Assembly (NCBI RefSeq): GCF_009932475.1
Contig: NZ_BJOV01000002.1
Span: 1-64,000, forward strand
Reading direction: 5' to 3'
Origin: Gordonia spumicola
Lineage (GTDB): Bacteria; Actinomycetota; Actinomycetes; Mycobacteriales; Mycobacteriaceae
Length of the DNA stretch: 64,000 bases
Numbering within the stretch: the first letter of the stretch is position 1; the number at the start of each line of letters is the position of its first letter. Below the pieces are notes generated by a model, which was given only the letters and a program-made list of their open reading frames with translations, was not told the DNA's origin and made no database searches. This document shows, in pieces, positions 51,934-60,515 of the stretch. The translations under genes and the position numbers were made by a program.

Positions 51934-52002
51934 CCAGCGTTTTGCGCAGCCCAGCGCAAAACGCTGGTGACGTTTTCGGCTGCCACACCGGAAAACGTCA
52001 CC
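51934..52002. terminator. Two abutting hairpins between fadE and the rhodanese leader
   Basis: The first is a 14-base perfect stem: CCAGCGTTTTGCGC (51,934-51,947) with GCGCAAAACGCTGG (51,954-51,967). The second is a 12-base stem: GGTGACGTTTTC (51,966-51,977) with GAAAACGTCACC (51,991-52,002). They share two bases. They lie 15 bases past the fadE stop and just upstream of the rhodanese leader, so they probably stop fadE readthrough. Confidence 0.7.
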
Positions 52003-52016
52003 AACGTTTGCAGGGG

Positions 52017-53180
52017 TCAGAGCGAACGACCGATGAGTTCCTTCATGATCTCACTGGTGCCGCCGTAGATCGTCTGCACGCGGGTGTCGGCGTACATGCG
52101 GGCGATCGGATACTCCGCCATGTAGCCGTAGCCGCCGAACATCTGCAGACAACGGTCGACGATCTCCTTCTGCTTCTCGGTGCCCCACAGCTTCGCCATC
52201 GACGCGGTCGCCGGATCGAGGCGGCCCGCGATCTGCTCGCTGATGCAGTGGTCGATCAGCGCCTTGCCCGCGAGGACGTCGGCCTTGCATTCGGCCAGCA
52301 CGAACCTCGTGTTCTGGAACTTCAGGATCGGCTGTCCGAACGCCTCGCGTTCCTTCACGTACTTCAGCGTCTCGATCAGCGCGGCCTCGGCGACGCCGAC
52401 CGCCCCGACCGCGATGATCAGACGTTCGCGCTGCAGTTGGCTCATCAGCTGGTAGAAGCCCTGCCCCTCCACGCCGCCGAGCAGATTGGCCGCCGGAACA
52501 CGCATGTCGGTGAACGACAGCTCGCGGGTGTCCTGACCATGCTGACCGAGCTTCTCCAGCACACGGCCGCGTTCGAAGCCCGGCAGATCCTTCGTCTCGG
52601 CCACGATCAGCGAGACGCCCTTCGCGCCCTGCGTCGGGTCCGTCTTGCACACGATGACGAGCAGGTCGCAGTGGGTGCCGTTGGAGATGAACGTCTTCGA
52701 CCCGTTGATCACGTAGTCGTCGCCCTCCCGCACGGCGGTCGTGCGGACCGACTGCAGGTCGGAGCCGGTGCCGGGTTCGGTCATCGCGATCGCCAGCACC
52801 GACTCGCCGGTGACGGCTCCGGGCAGCCAGCGCTTCTTCTGCTCATCGGTGCCGTAGGCGTTGATGTAGTGGGCGACGATCGTCGAATGGACGGCGAAGC
52901 CGAACGCGGAGTCCCCTGCCAACGCCAGCTCGTGCGCGACGACCGCCTCGTGACCGAAGTCGCCCCCGGAGCCGCCGAACTCCTCTGGAATGTCCAGGCA
53001 GAGCAGTCCGGCGTCTCCCGCCTTGTTCCAGTACTCGCGGTCGACCTTGTGTTGCTTCGCCCATCGCTCCTGATTGGGGACGGACTCCTTGGCGAAGAAC
53101 GCACGGGCGTGTGCGCGGAGCGCGACTTGGTCGTCGCTCTCCCACGAGGCGCGGTAGGTGGGGAAGAGGGTTGTCGTCAT
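52017..53180 (-). CDS. Acyl-CoA dehydrogenase
   Basis: This 387-residue flavoprotein has FGGSGGDFGHEAVVAHELA, MTEPGTGSDLQSVRTTA for substrate/FAD, FISNGTHCDLLVIVCKTD and the C-terminal QMFGGYGYMAEYPIARMYADTRVQTIYGGTSEIMKELIGRSL (catalytic base region). It is the second gene of a leftward pair with the thiolase, separated by five bases, so this is a small beta-oxidation unit regulated by the divergent TetR. Substrate not known. Confidence 0.9.
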   Translation of the reverse strand: MTTTLFPTYRASWESDDQVALRAHARAFFAKESVPNQERWAKQHKVDREYWNKAGDAGLLCLDIPEEFGGSGGDFGHEAVVAHELALAGDSAFGFAVHSTIVAHYINAYGTDEQKKRWLPGAVTGESVLAIAMTEPGTGSDLQSVRTTAVREGDDYVINGSKTFISNGTHCDLLVIVCKTDPTQGAKGVSLIVAETKDLPGFERGRVLEKLGQHGQDTRELSFTDMRVPAANLLGGVEGQGFYQLMSQLQRERLIIAVGAVGVAEAALIETLKYVKEREAFGQPILKFQNTRFVLAECKADVLAGKALIDHCISEQIAGRLDPATASMAKLWGTEKQKEIVDRCLQMFGGYGYMAEYPIARMYADTRVQTIYGGTSEIMKELIGRSL

Positions 53181-53185
53181 GGTTC

Positions 53186-54385
53186 TCACTTTCCGGTGAA
53201 CGCGGGGTCGATTCGCTCGATGATGGTGGTGTTGGCCGTGCCTGCCGCCTCGCACACGGTGAGCAGCCCGATCCGCTTGCCCGTCCGCTCGAGTTCACAC
53301 AGCAGATCGGTCAACATCCGGGCGCCGGTCGATCCGAGCGGGTGGCCGATGGCGATCGAGCCGCCGTTGACGTTGAGCTTGCCGTCGGGGACTCCGAACT
53401 CGCGCTGGAACATCAGCGGGACGCCTGCGAACGCCTCGTTGACCTCGAACAGGTCGATCTCGTCGATCTCCAGGCCCGACCGCTTGAGAGCGCGACGAGT
53501 GGATTCGAGCACCGCGGTGAACTGGACGACGGGATCGGCGCCCGCCACGCTGAGCGCGCGGAAGCGCGCCCGCGGCGCGAGCCCGTGCTCGGCGGCGAAC
53601 GAGCGGCTCGCGATCAGCAGGGCGCCCGCACCGTCACTGATCTGCGACGAGTTGGCCGCGGTCGTCATCCCGTCGTCGGCGAACACCGTGCGCAGCGATG
53701 CGATCTTCGCCGGGTCGATGCTGGCGCGCACGCCCTCGTCCCGCGTCACCAGGGGCGACCCGTCGTCGGCCGGGTCGGAGTGCAGCGGCACCGTCTGCGC
53801 TTCGAATCGGCCTGCGGCGATCGCCTCAGCGGCCCTCCGGTGACTGCGCATGCTGAAGTCGTCGAGGGCTTCCCGTGTCATGCCGTAGTCGGAGTTCATG
53901 AGCTCCGACGACAAGCCCTGCGCCATCAGGCCACCGTCGTAGCGGGCCAGTTCGCGCGGGCTGTACTGCGGGCCGAGCGGCGATCCGGGGATCAGCGACG
54001 GAGGGGTCGCGACCTGCGACATCGATTCCACCCCGCACGCCACGACGAGGTCGTGTGAGCCGGCCATGACCGCCTGCGCCGCGAAACTGACGGCCTGCAG
54101 TCCGGAACCGCACTGCCTGTCGACCGTCACGGCAGGCACCGATTCCGGGAGTCCCGCGGACAGCATCGCGTGGCGGGCGACATTGCCCGACTGCACATCC
54201 GTCTGCAGGACGCAGCCCGCGATCACGTCGTCGATCAGCGCCGGTTCCACGCCGCTGCGGTCGACGACGTCGGCGATCGCCGCTCCGAGCAGGTCGACGG
54301 GATGCCAGGCCGCGAGCGCACCGCCGCGCCTGCCGACCGGGGTGCGGACTGCGCCGACGATAACCGCTTCGGACGGGTTGTTCAT
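53186..54385 (-). CDS. Acetyl-CoA acyltransferase (thiolase)
   Basis: This 399-residue thiolase has AVRTPVGRRGGALAAWHP at the N-terminus, nucleophile cysteine in VDRQCGSGLQAV near residue 91, histidine in SIAIGHPLGSTGA and the final LTVCEAAGTANTT. That last motif has CEAAG where canonical thiolases have C-x-G-G-G, an unusual second-cysteine setting. ATG 54385 is taken because GGAGGAG precedes it. It pairs with the acyl-CoA dehydrogenase downstream and is divergent from the TetR gene at 54,512. Confidence 0.9.
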   Translation of the reverse strand: MNNPSEAVIVGAVRTPVGRRGGALAAWHPVDLLGAAIADVVDRSGVEPALIDDVIAGCVLQTDVQSGNVARHAMLSAGLPESVPAVTVDRQCGSGLQAVSFAAQAVMAGSHDLVVACGVESMSQVATPPSLIPGSPLGPQYSPRELARYDGGLMAQGLSSELMNSDYGMTREALDDFSMRSHRRAAEAIAAGRFEAQTVPLHSDPADDGSPLVTRDEGVRASIDPAKIASLRTVFADDGMTTAANSSQISDGAGALLIASRSFAAEHGLAPRARFRALSVAGADPVVQFTAVLESTRRALKRSGLEIDEIDLFEVNEAFAGVPLMFQREFGVPDGKLNVNGGSIAIGHPLGSTGARMLTDLLCELERTGKRIGLLTVCEAAGTANTTIIERIDPAFTGK

Positions 54386-54408
54386 TTCCAGACTCCTCCA
54401 CACCGACA

Positions 54409-54447
54409 CCGTGTGGTGTCGATCACCACACGGCTATACACTTGTAT
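54409..54447. promoter_or_regulatory. Palindromic operator region between thiolase and tetR
   Basis: CCGTGTGGTG and CACCACACGG form a perfect inverted repeat around TCGAT (54,409-54,433). Immediately after comes ATACA-CT-TGTAT (54,436-54,447). The positions, 24 bases upstream of the leftward thiolase and about 65 bases upstream of the TetR gene, are right for an autoregulated divergent promoter. Confidence 0.6.
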
Positions 54448-54511
54448 CGTAATCAGTGTGGCCGTATCGGTCAATGACTGCTCGTACACTTCTCGCTGTG
54501 AAGGAGTTCCG

Positions 54512-55120
54512 ATGAGCGACCCCAGTGCGGCCTCCGGCGACTTGACCGCCAAGGCGAAGATCCGGAACACCGCCCTCGACATGTACGCGCAGTACGGCGA
54601 GGACCGCGTCTCGATGCGCGCCGTCGCCGCGGCCGCAGGCGTGACGGTCGGACTCGTCCAGCACCACTTCAAGACGAAGGACGGGATCCGCGACGCCGTC
54701 GAACAGCTCGTCGTCGACTACCACGCCTCGGCGATCGCCGAGGCAGGCGACGAGGGAAGTCCCGCCGAGGTCGCGGCCGCGCGCGACGCGTCCGTCGCCG
54801 CGATGCTCGAAGCGAACCCCGCCGTCGTGAACTACCTGCGACGCCAGCTGCTCGACCCGGCGGGAGGCGGACGCCTGCTCGCCCGCCTCACCGAACTGAG
54901 CCGAGTCCAGGTCGTCGGACTGCGGGAATCGGGCCAGGCGTCCACCGACCGGAGCGTCGCGGAGCAGACCGTCGGACTCATGGTGCGCCAGGTCGGACAC
55001 CTGTTCCTGCAGCCGATGGTCGACGCCATGTGGACCCAGTTGACCGCCGACGACGCCGACTCCGGCGAGAAACCGACCCTGAGCGTGCGCGCACGAGTGC
55101 CCGACCGGGCCGACCAGTAG
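54512..55120 (+). CDS. TetR-family transcriptional regulator
   Basis: This 202-residue TetR has an N-terminal helix-turn-helix (AKIRNTALDMYAQYGEDRVSMRAVAAAAGVTVGLVQHHFKTKDGIRDAV) and a helical ligand domain. AAGGAG lies six bases before ATG 54512. Divergent placement from the thiolase/acyl-CoA dehydrogenase pair, with strong palindromes between, indicates that it represses that pair and itself. The ligand is probably an acyl-CoA. Confidence 0.87.
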   Translation: MSDPSAASGDLTAKAKIRNTALDMYAQYGEDRVSMRAVAAAAGVTVGLVQHHFKTKDGIRDAVEQLVVDYHASAIAEAGDEGSPAEVAAARDASVAAMLEANPAVVNYLRRQLLDPAGGGRLLARLTELSRVQVVGLRESGQASTDRSVAEQTVGLMVRQVGHLFLQPMVDAMWTQLTADDADSGEKPTLSVRARVPDRADQ

Positions 55121-55192
55121 GGCGTCGAGGGTGAGGGAGGTTACAGTTCCTTCATATCCCGTTCGCTCTCACGTCATGTGGAGGTCTCCAGA

Positions 55193-56860
55193 ATGAGCAT
55201 GTCCCGCCGTTCGTTCCTGCGCCGCACCGGTGCCGCCGCAGGCGCTGTCGCGGCGTCGTCGCTGATCCCGGGCGTCGGCCGCGCCGAGCCGGGGGCCGCG
55301 TCGTCGGCGAACACGGCCGGAACCACGCTCGAACAGGTCGGTGTCGGCGGTCGCGCCAACGCCAAGGGATACCGGAAGCTCGTCGCGGGCAAGGGCTGGC
55401 CGCTGTACATCCGCGAGGAACTGGCGACCGCCAAGTCCGGACGCGACAACCGCAGGACCGCCGTCGGGTCGTTCGTGCAGCTCACCGACATCCACATCAC
55501 CGATGTGCAGAGTCCGGCGCGTTTCGAGTACGTCCACCCGATTCAGGGACCGGCGTTCCGCCCGCAGGAGTCGCTCGGCACCCAGGCCGGCGTGGCCCTG
55601 GTGAACCGCATCAACGCGCTCGCCAGGGGCCCGTTCACCGGCCGCGCGTTCGACTGCGTCGTCTCGACCGGCGACAACACCGACAATCACGAGATCGTCG
55701 AACTCGGCTGGTACCAGCACCTCCTGTCCGGCGGATCGATCACCGCCAACACCGGTTCGAAGACGAAGTTCGAAGGCGTGCAGGCACTGGGTTCGGCCGA
55801 GTACTACCGCCCCGAGCTCGACTTCCCCGACATCTACAAGGACCGCGGATTCCCGACGATCCCCGGCATGCTGCACGCCGCCATCCGCACCCATGTCAGC
55901 CCAGGACTCAAGACGCCCTGGTACTCGGTGTTCGGCAACCACGACGATCAGCTCCTGGGCACCGTGCCGAACGGCATCGTCGACTGGCTGTACCTGTCGG
56001 ACGTGAAGTACGACCTGCCCGGCACCGACCCCACGGCCGTCGCGATCGGTCGGGCCCTCGGCTCGGACCCGAGCGCGGTCCCCGGCCTCCTGGCGACCCT
56101 GCGCCGGACCGGCCCCGTCCTGCCTGCGACGCGCGATCTGCGGCGTCGCCCGTACACGGCGCAGGAGTTCGTCCGCAAGCACTTCGACCCGGCGATCACC
56201 GGCCCGGGCCCCGTCGGTCACGGGTTCTCCGATCCCGACGGCCCCACCTGGTACCGGTTCCAGATCGCCCCGGGACTCGTCGGCATCGCGATGAACACCA
56301 CCAACAGCATGGGGATCGCCGACGGCTCGATCAGCGAGAAGCAGCTCGCGTGGATCGAGCGTCAGATCTCCTCGCACAGCGACCAGCTGGTCATGGTGTT
56401 CAGCCATCACACGTCGCAGACGATGACCGCCAAGCTCCCCAACCCGGAGACGCCGGGCGAGGCCACGTTCGACGGCACGCATCTCGTCGAACGCCTCAAG
56501 TCGCACACCAACGTCATCGCCTGGGTGAACGGCCACACGCACAAGAATCAGATCTTCGCGCACAAGGGATCGACGCCGAAGCACAGCTTCTGGGAGATCA
56601 ACACGGCGAGTCACATCGACTTCCCACAGCTCGCCCGGATCATCGAGGTCGCCGACAACAAGGACGGCACGCTGAGCATCTTCACCCCGCTCATCGAGGC
56701 GGACAGCCCGTACACGGCCGACACGTCCGACCTGTCGCAGAAGGGCCTCGCGAGCCTGTACCGCGAGCTCGCGTTCAACGACATCCACGCCGATCCGGCC
56801 CTCCTCGGCGTGCCGTCGGACCGCAACTGCGAGCTGATCCTCACACATCCGCTGAGGTAG
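55193..56860 (+). CDS. Tat-exported metallophosphoesterase (TIGR03767-like)
   Basis: This 555-residue protein has a twin-arginine signal (MSMSRRSFLRRTGAAAGAV). The calcineurin-like metallophosphoesterase core has QLTDIHITDVQ (D-x-H motif), VVSTGDNTDNHE (GD), VFGNHDDQLLG (GNHD), MVFSHHTSQTM and VNGHTHKNQI (GHxH). The length and text fit the TIGR03767 group of exported actinobacterial phosphoesterases. ATG 55193 follows GGAGGT. It is a single gene, perhaps acting on extracytoplasmic phosphate esters; the 15-base GGGGCCGTC/GACGCCCCC pair after its stop may weakly terminate it. Confidence 0.85.
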   Translation: MSMSRRSFLRRTGAAAGAVAASSLIPGVGRAEPGAASSANTAGTTLEQVGVGGRANAKGYRKLVAGKGWPLYIREELATAKSGRDNRRTAVGSFVQLTDIHITDVQSPARFEYVHPIQGPAFRPQESLGTQAGVALVNRINALARGPFTGRAFDCVVSTGDNTDNHEIVELGWYQHLLSGGSITANTGSKTKFEGVQALGSAEYYRPELDFPDIYKDRGFPTIPGMLHAAIRTHVSPGLKTPWYSVFGNHDDQLLGTVPNGIVDWLYLSDVKYDLPGTDPTAVAIGRALGSDPSAVPGLLATLRRTGPVLPATRDLRRRPYTAQEFVRKHFDPAITGPGPVGHGFSDPDGPTWYRFQIAPGLVGIAMNTTNSMGIADGSISEKQLAWIERQISSHSDQLVMVFSHHTSQTMTAKLPNPETPGEATFDGTHLVERLKSHTNVIAWVNGHTHKNQIFAHKGSTPKHSFWEINTASHIDFPQLARIIEVADNKDGTLSIFTPLIEADSPYTADTSDLSQKGLASLYRELAFNDIHADPALLGVPSDRNCELILTHPLR

Positions 56861-56920
56861 GGGCCGTCTTCCGCGTCACAAAAACGACGCCCCCGACTTT
56901 GCGATCGAACCTCCCCCGGA

Positions 56921-56939
56921 ATAGGGTTGCCTGACCTTA
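56921..56939. promoter_or_regulatory. IdeR/DmdR-like iron box candidate
   Basis: ATAGGGTTGCCTGACCTTA agrees in 13 of 19 positions with TTAGGTTAGGCTAACCTAA and keeps the AGG...CCT halves. It lies 27 bases upstream of the rightward surface-protein gene. The match is moderate. Confidence 0.4.
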
Positions 56940-56965
56940 GTGACCATTCCAGGTGGAGGACTCGC

Positions 56966-58816
56966 ATGCGACTCCCGATCATCCGACTGTCCGTCGTCGC
57001 CGCCGCGGCCGCGCTCACCGCGGCGTTCGGCGCCGTGCCCGCGCACGCGTCGCCCATCGACGACGGGCTCGCCGTCATCGGCGACCTCGTGCCCGGCGCG
57101 AACCAGAAGTCGAAGCCGCGCGATCGCACCACCACGCCGACGACCACCCCTGTGCCGTCGACGACGACCCCGTCGACGAGCGCTCCTCGCCCCACCGCGC
57201 CGGAGACGACGCCGCGGCCGGAGTCCGGCGAGCGGGTCGACCTGATCGACGGGACGTCGATCCTGCTGCCGCACCAGGCGTCGACCGCCACCAAAGTGTC
57301 GATGCTGACCGACGTCCGCGAGCGTCTGACCGCGCAGGGCATGGCCCTGCTGAACAGCCTGATGGCGTTGATGCCGGGCGGCAACGGCCCGAGCCGCGGC
57401 ACTCCGGTGCTGACCGTGACGCCGACGACCGGGCTGAAGTCCGGCGCGACGGTGACCGTCAGCGGCACCGGCTACAAGGCGGGCGAGAACATCTACGTCA
57501 CGCAGACCATCGCCAAACCGTCGTCCGGCTATCCCAGCACCTACGCCGACGCGAAGAAGGTCACCACGTCCGGATCGGGGACCTTCTCCACACAGATCAC
57601 CGTGACCTCGACGTTCGCCAAGGTCGACTGCCGGAAGACGGCGTGCTTCGTCGCATCGTTCACCGCGTTCCCGAAGCTCGCCGACCGCAGTCAAGACGCA
57701 TGGGTGCCGATCTCGTTCGCCGCCGGAGGCCCGACCACGCCCACCGCACCGGGGACGACCGCGCCCGGCTCGCCGACGACGCCCGTCAAGCCCCGACCGG
57801 GCGCGGGCCCGTCGGTCAGCGTCGATCGCACCTCCGGACTCAACCCCGCGGGCGACACCGTCACCGTGTCGGGCACCGGATTCTCCACGAGCGGGCCCGG
57901 TGTGTACGTCGGCCTCGCGCAGACCGATCAGTTCTCCGTCACCGACCAGTCGTCGTTCGGCGACCAGGCCGTCTGGGTCGCGACGAGCAACGGCCGGATG
58001 CGCGGCGACGGCTCGTTCAGTGTGCAACTGCCGGTGAAGGCCAAGTTCGCCCGCGCCGACTGCACGAAGGCCGCGTGCGCGGTCTACACGTTCGCCGCGC
58101 ACGGCTCGTCCGACCGCAGCCAGGACACCGCGACCGGCGTCTCGTTCACCGGGGGTCCGGCCGCGCGCGGCGTCGTGAACGTCCCCCAGGACGGTGGCGC
58201 GTCCCGCCGGGGCCCGGTCCCGCAGAACAGCGGCCCGAGCACCGCCTCGGCGTCGCTGTCGACGTCGACGATCGCCGCGACCGGCACCACCGCCGTCACC
58301 GTGAACGGCACGGGATTCGCCACCACCGGCCCCGGCGTGTACGTCGGCGTCGCCGAGACCGGCAAGTACTCGACCACCGATTCGAGCGTCTACAGCCCCG
58401 TCACCTGGGTGCCGTCGACGCAGATCTCCGGCGGCTCGTTCTCGGTGACCCTCGAGATCGCGCCGGTGTTCGCCGCGGGCAACTGCATCGAGAACTCGTG
58501 CGCCGTGTACACGTTCGCCGCGCACGGTTCGTCCGATCGCAGCCAGGACACGTCGTCGCCGTTCACCGTCGCGGGCACCGAGGAGGAGAAGGCACGCGCG
58601 GTCACCGACGCCAAGAAGAAGGCCGCGGCACCGTCGAGCACGGCGCCGTCGTCGTCGACCTCGCCGACCGCGCTGGCGGGCGACAAGACGTCCGCGACGC
58701 CAGACAACGCGATCGCCACCGGGTCGACCACCAACTGGTGGGCGTGGGGCGGCGGGGCGGCCGCAGTCGTCATCGCCGCGACGGCGGGATACGCGGCCGC
58801 ACGACTGCGAAGCTGA
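56966..58816 (+). CDS. Repeat-containing exported surface protein, membrane-anchored
   Basis: This 616-residue protein has a signal peptide (LSVVAAAAALTAAFGAVPAHA), a Thr/Pro-rich stretch (about 35-90), three homologous beta-rich repeats and a C-terminal membrane segment (WWAWGGGAAAVVIAATAGYAA) followed by RLRS. Each repeat reads VTVSGTGF or VTVSGTGY, then a 'VYVG' or 'IYVT' strand, paired cysteines in DCRKTAC, DCTKAAC or NCIENSC, and YTFAAHGSSDRSQDT in repeats 2 and 3 (weakly in 1). Such repeats occur next to HtaA-type domains of heme-uptake surface proteins in related genera, though no HtaA domain is visible here. ATG 56966 follows GGTGGAGGA. Confidence 0.78.
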   Translation: MRLPIIRLSVVAAAAALTAAFGAVPAHASPIDDGLAVIGDLVPGANQKSKPRDRTTTPTTTPVPSTTTPSTSAPRPTAPETTPRPESGERVDLIDGTSILLPHQASTATKVSMLTDVRERLTAQGMALLNSLMALMPGGNGPSRGTPVLTVTPTTGLKSGATVTVSGTGYKAGENIYVTQTIAKPSSGYPSTYADAKKVTTSGSGTFSTQITVTSTFAKVDCRKTACFVASFTAFPKLADRSQDAWVPISFAAGGPTTPTAPGTTAPGSPTTPVKPRPGAGPSVSVDRTSGLNPAGDTVTVSGTGFSTSGPGVYVGLAQTDQFSVTDQSSFGDQAVWVATSNGRMRGDGSFSVQLPVKAKFARADCTKAACAVYTFAAHGSSDRSQDTATGVSFTGGPAARGVVNVPQDGGASRRGPVPQNSGPSTASASLSTSTIAATGTTAVTVNGTGFATTGPGVYVGVAETGKYSTTDSSVYSPVTWVPSTQISGGSFSVTLEIAPVFAAGNCIENSCAVYTFAAHGSSDRSQDTSSPFTVAGTEEEKARAVTDAKKKAAAPSSTAPSSSTSPTALAGDKTSATPDNAIATGSTTNWWAWGGGAAAVVIAATAGYAAARLRS

Positions 58817-58822
58817 CCGACA

Positions 58823-59272
58823 CTACGACCGGGGCGCCAGGTGCACGTACAGATCCGTCGAGGCGGTGAGCACCGGGCGCCCCGTCCCGTTCGTGACGGT
58901 CATCGCCACGCCGACCACGGCGCGACCGCGATCCGGTTCGGGCGCGACGGCCGTGATCTCCGCGTGGCCGGACAGAACGTCACCCGCCCGCACCGGTCGC
59001 ACGAACCGGACGTCGCCGAGACTGTGCCCCGCGATGACGTGCCAGTGCCGGTAGACGGCCTCGACGCTCAGTCGTTGGTTGATCGCGATCGTGTGCACGC
59101 CGCTCGCGATGAGTCCGCCGTACACGCTGCGCGCGGCCGCGTCCGCGTCGGTGTGGAAGTCCTGCGGGTCCCACTGCGTCGCGAACTCGATCAGTTCGTC
59201 GAGCGTCACCTCGTACGTGCCGAACGGATAGACGGCGCCCACATGCAGGTCGTCGGCGTAGATCTTGTCCAT
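58823..59272 (-). CDS. MaoC-like hot-dog fold dehydratase
   Basis: This 149-residue protein has the hot-dog fold of MaoC-type hydratases: YPFGTYEVTLDELIEFATQWDPQDFHTD, where the D-x-x-x-x-H is the catalytic pair, and GGLIASGVHTIAINQRL for the long helix. RFVRPVRAGDVLSGHAEITAV is the usual end. It would hydrate a 2-enoyl-CoA. ATG 59272 was chosen over the GTG one codon earlier. It is followed, in the leftward direction, by the surface-protein stop, and lies next to coaX without overlap. Confidence 0.82.
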   Translation of the reverse strand: MDKIYADDLHVGAVYPFGTYEVTLDELIEFATQWDPQDFHTDADAAARSVYGGLIASGVHTIAINQRLSVEAVYRHWHVIAGHSLGDVRFVRPVRAGDVLSGHAEITAVAPEPDRGRAVVGVAMTVTNGTGRPVLTASTDLYVHLAPRS

Positions 59273-59296
59273 CACCCGACGGTATACCGGCCGCCG

Positions 59297-60088
59297 TCAG
59301 CGCTTGCGCGAGCGTTCGTGGACGCGGCGGAGACCGTCCAGTGTGAGGTGCGGATGGTGATCGGTGAGCGTGGAGCACTCGTCGAACACCAGCGGCGCGA
59401 GATACCCGGTGGCGACGACGGCCACGTTCGGCCCGTCGAAGCCGGGGACGTCTCGCCGGATGCGGCCGACGAGGCCGTCGATCTGGCCCGCGAACCCGTA
59501 TAGGATGCCCGACTGCAGCGCCTCGACGGTGTTCTTGCCGACCACGCTGCGCGGCGGCCGCAACTCCACCTTCCGCACGGTGACGGTGTGATCGCTGAGC
59601 GCACCGACCGCCAGGTCGATTCCCGGCGCGATCGCGCCGCCGAGGAACTCGCCGGTCGCCGACACCGCGTCGATCACCGTCGCCGTTCCGCAGGCCACGA
59701 CGATGCACGGGCGATCGGGGAAGCCCTCGTGTGCCGCCAACGCGTTGGCGACCCGATCGGTGCCGACTTCCTTCGGGTTGTCGACGAGCAGCGGGACGCC
59801 GGTCCGGACGCCGGGCTCGAGCAGCACGTGCGGGCCGTTGCCGAAGTAGCGGGGCAGCATGACGCGCATCTCCCGCAGCAGCGACGGGACCGTCGACAAC
59901 GCGGCGACGGCCGTCACCTGCTCCACGTCGCGCCCCAGCAGACCGCGCAGGGTGAGCGCGAGTTCGTCGGCCGTGTAGTTCGGCTGCGTGTGGATACGCC
60001 AGTCGCGGACGAGTTCCGCGTGGTCGCCGATGCCCGCGAACACCCCGAGGTGGATGTTCGTGTTGCCGATGTCGACGGTCAGCAGCAT
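59297..60088 (-). CDS. coaX: Type III pantothenate kinase CoaX
   Basis: This 263-residue type III pantothenate kinase phosphorylates pantothenate as the first step of CoA synthesis. Motifs are LLTVDIGNTNIHLGVF (phosphate loop), NPKEVGTDRVANALAAH, VVACGTATVIDAVS and GGAIAPGIDLAVGALSDHT. Its start overlaps the panD stop by one base, so panC, panD and coaX are one coupled unit for pantothenate to CoA. M. tuberculosis has the same order (Rv3602c-Rv3600c). Confidence 0.95.
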   Translation of the reverse strand: MLLTVDIGNTNIHLGVFAGIGDHAELVRDWRIHTQPNYTADELALTLRGLLGRDVEQVTAVAALSTVPSLLREMRVMLPRYFGNGPHVLLEPGVRTGVPLLVDNPKEVGTDRVANALAAHEGFPDRPCIVVACGTATVIDAVSATGEFLGGAIAPGIDLAVGALSDHTVTVRKVELRPPRSVVGKNTVEALQSGILYGFAGQIDGLVGRIRRDVPGFDGPNVAVVATGYLAPLVFDECSTLTDHHPHLTLDGLRRVHERSRKR

Positions 60089-60513
60089 CAGACCGTGGCG
60101 AGCTCGGGGCGCCGAGGGTCCTTGAGACCGGAGTCGGCCGGCACGTCGGCCGGGTCGTCGCCGACGCTGATCTGGGCGTTGTCGGCGTCGACGAACACCA
60201 CGCGCGGCGAGTACGCGGCCACCTCGGCCTCGTTCATCACGCCGTACGCGATGATGATCACGAGGTCGCCGGGGTGGACGAGATGCGCCGCGGCGCCGTT
60301 GATCCCGATGACACCCGTGCCGCGCTCACCGGCGATCGCATACGTCTCCAGGCGGTTGCCGTTGTCGATGTCGACGATCGTCACCTGCTCGCCTTCGAGG
60401 ATGTCGGACGCTTCGAGCAGGTCGGCGTCGATGGTCACCGAGCCGACGTAGTGCAGGTCGGCCTGGGTGACCGTCGCCCGGTGGATCTTGGACTTCATCA
60501 TGGTGCGGAACAT
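60088..60513 (-). CDS. panD: Aspartate 1-decarboxylase PanD
   Basis: This 141-residue pyruvoyl-dependent enzyme is processed at Gly-Ser in [17 protein letters not shown], giving the pyruvoyl group for beta-alanine formation. Other family text is [21 protein letters not shown] and [15 protein letters not shown] 60513 lies two bases after the panC stop and has GAAGAAGG upstream. The C-terminal tail (about 25 residues past the core) resembles the mycobacterial PanD tail. It feeds beta-alanine to PanC. Confidence 0.95.
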   Translation of the reverse strand: MFRTMMKSKIHRATVTQADLHYVGSVTIDADLLEASDILEGEQVTIVDIDNGNRLETYAIAGERGTGVIGINGAAAHLVHPGDLVIIIAYGVMNEAEVAAYSPRVVFVDADNAQISVGDDPADVPADSGLKDPRRPELATV

Positions 60514-60515
60514 GA

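Noticed and set aside
51942..53843. Long rightward open frame across the acyl-CoA dehydrogenase and thiolase
   Set aside because: It runs antisense through two well-supported genes, so it is a shadow.
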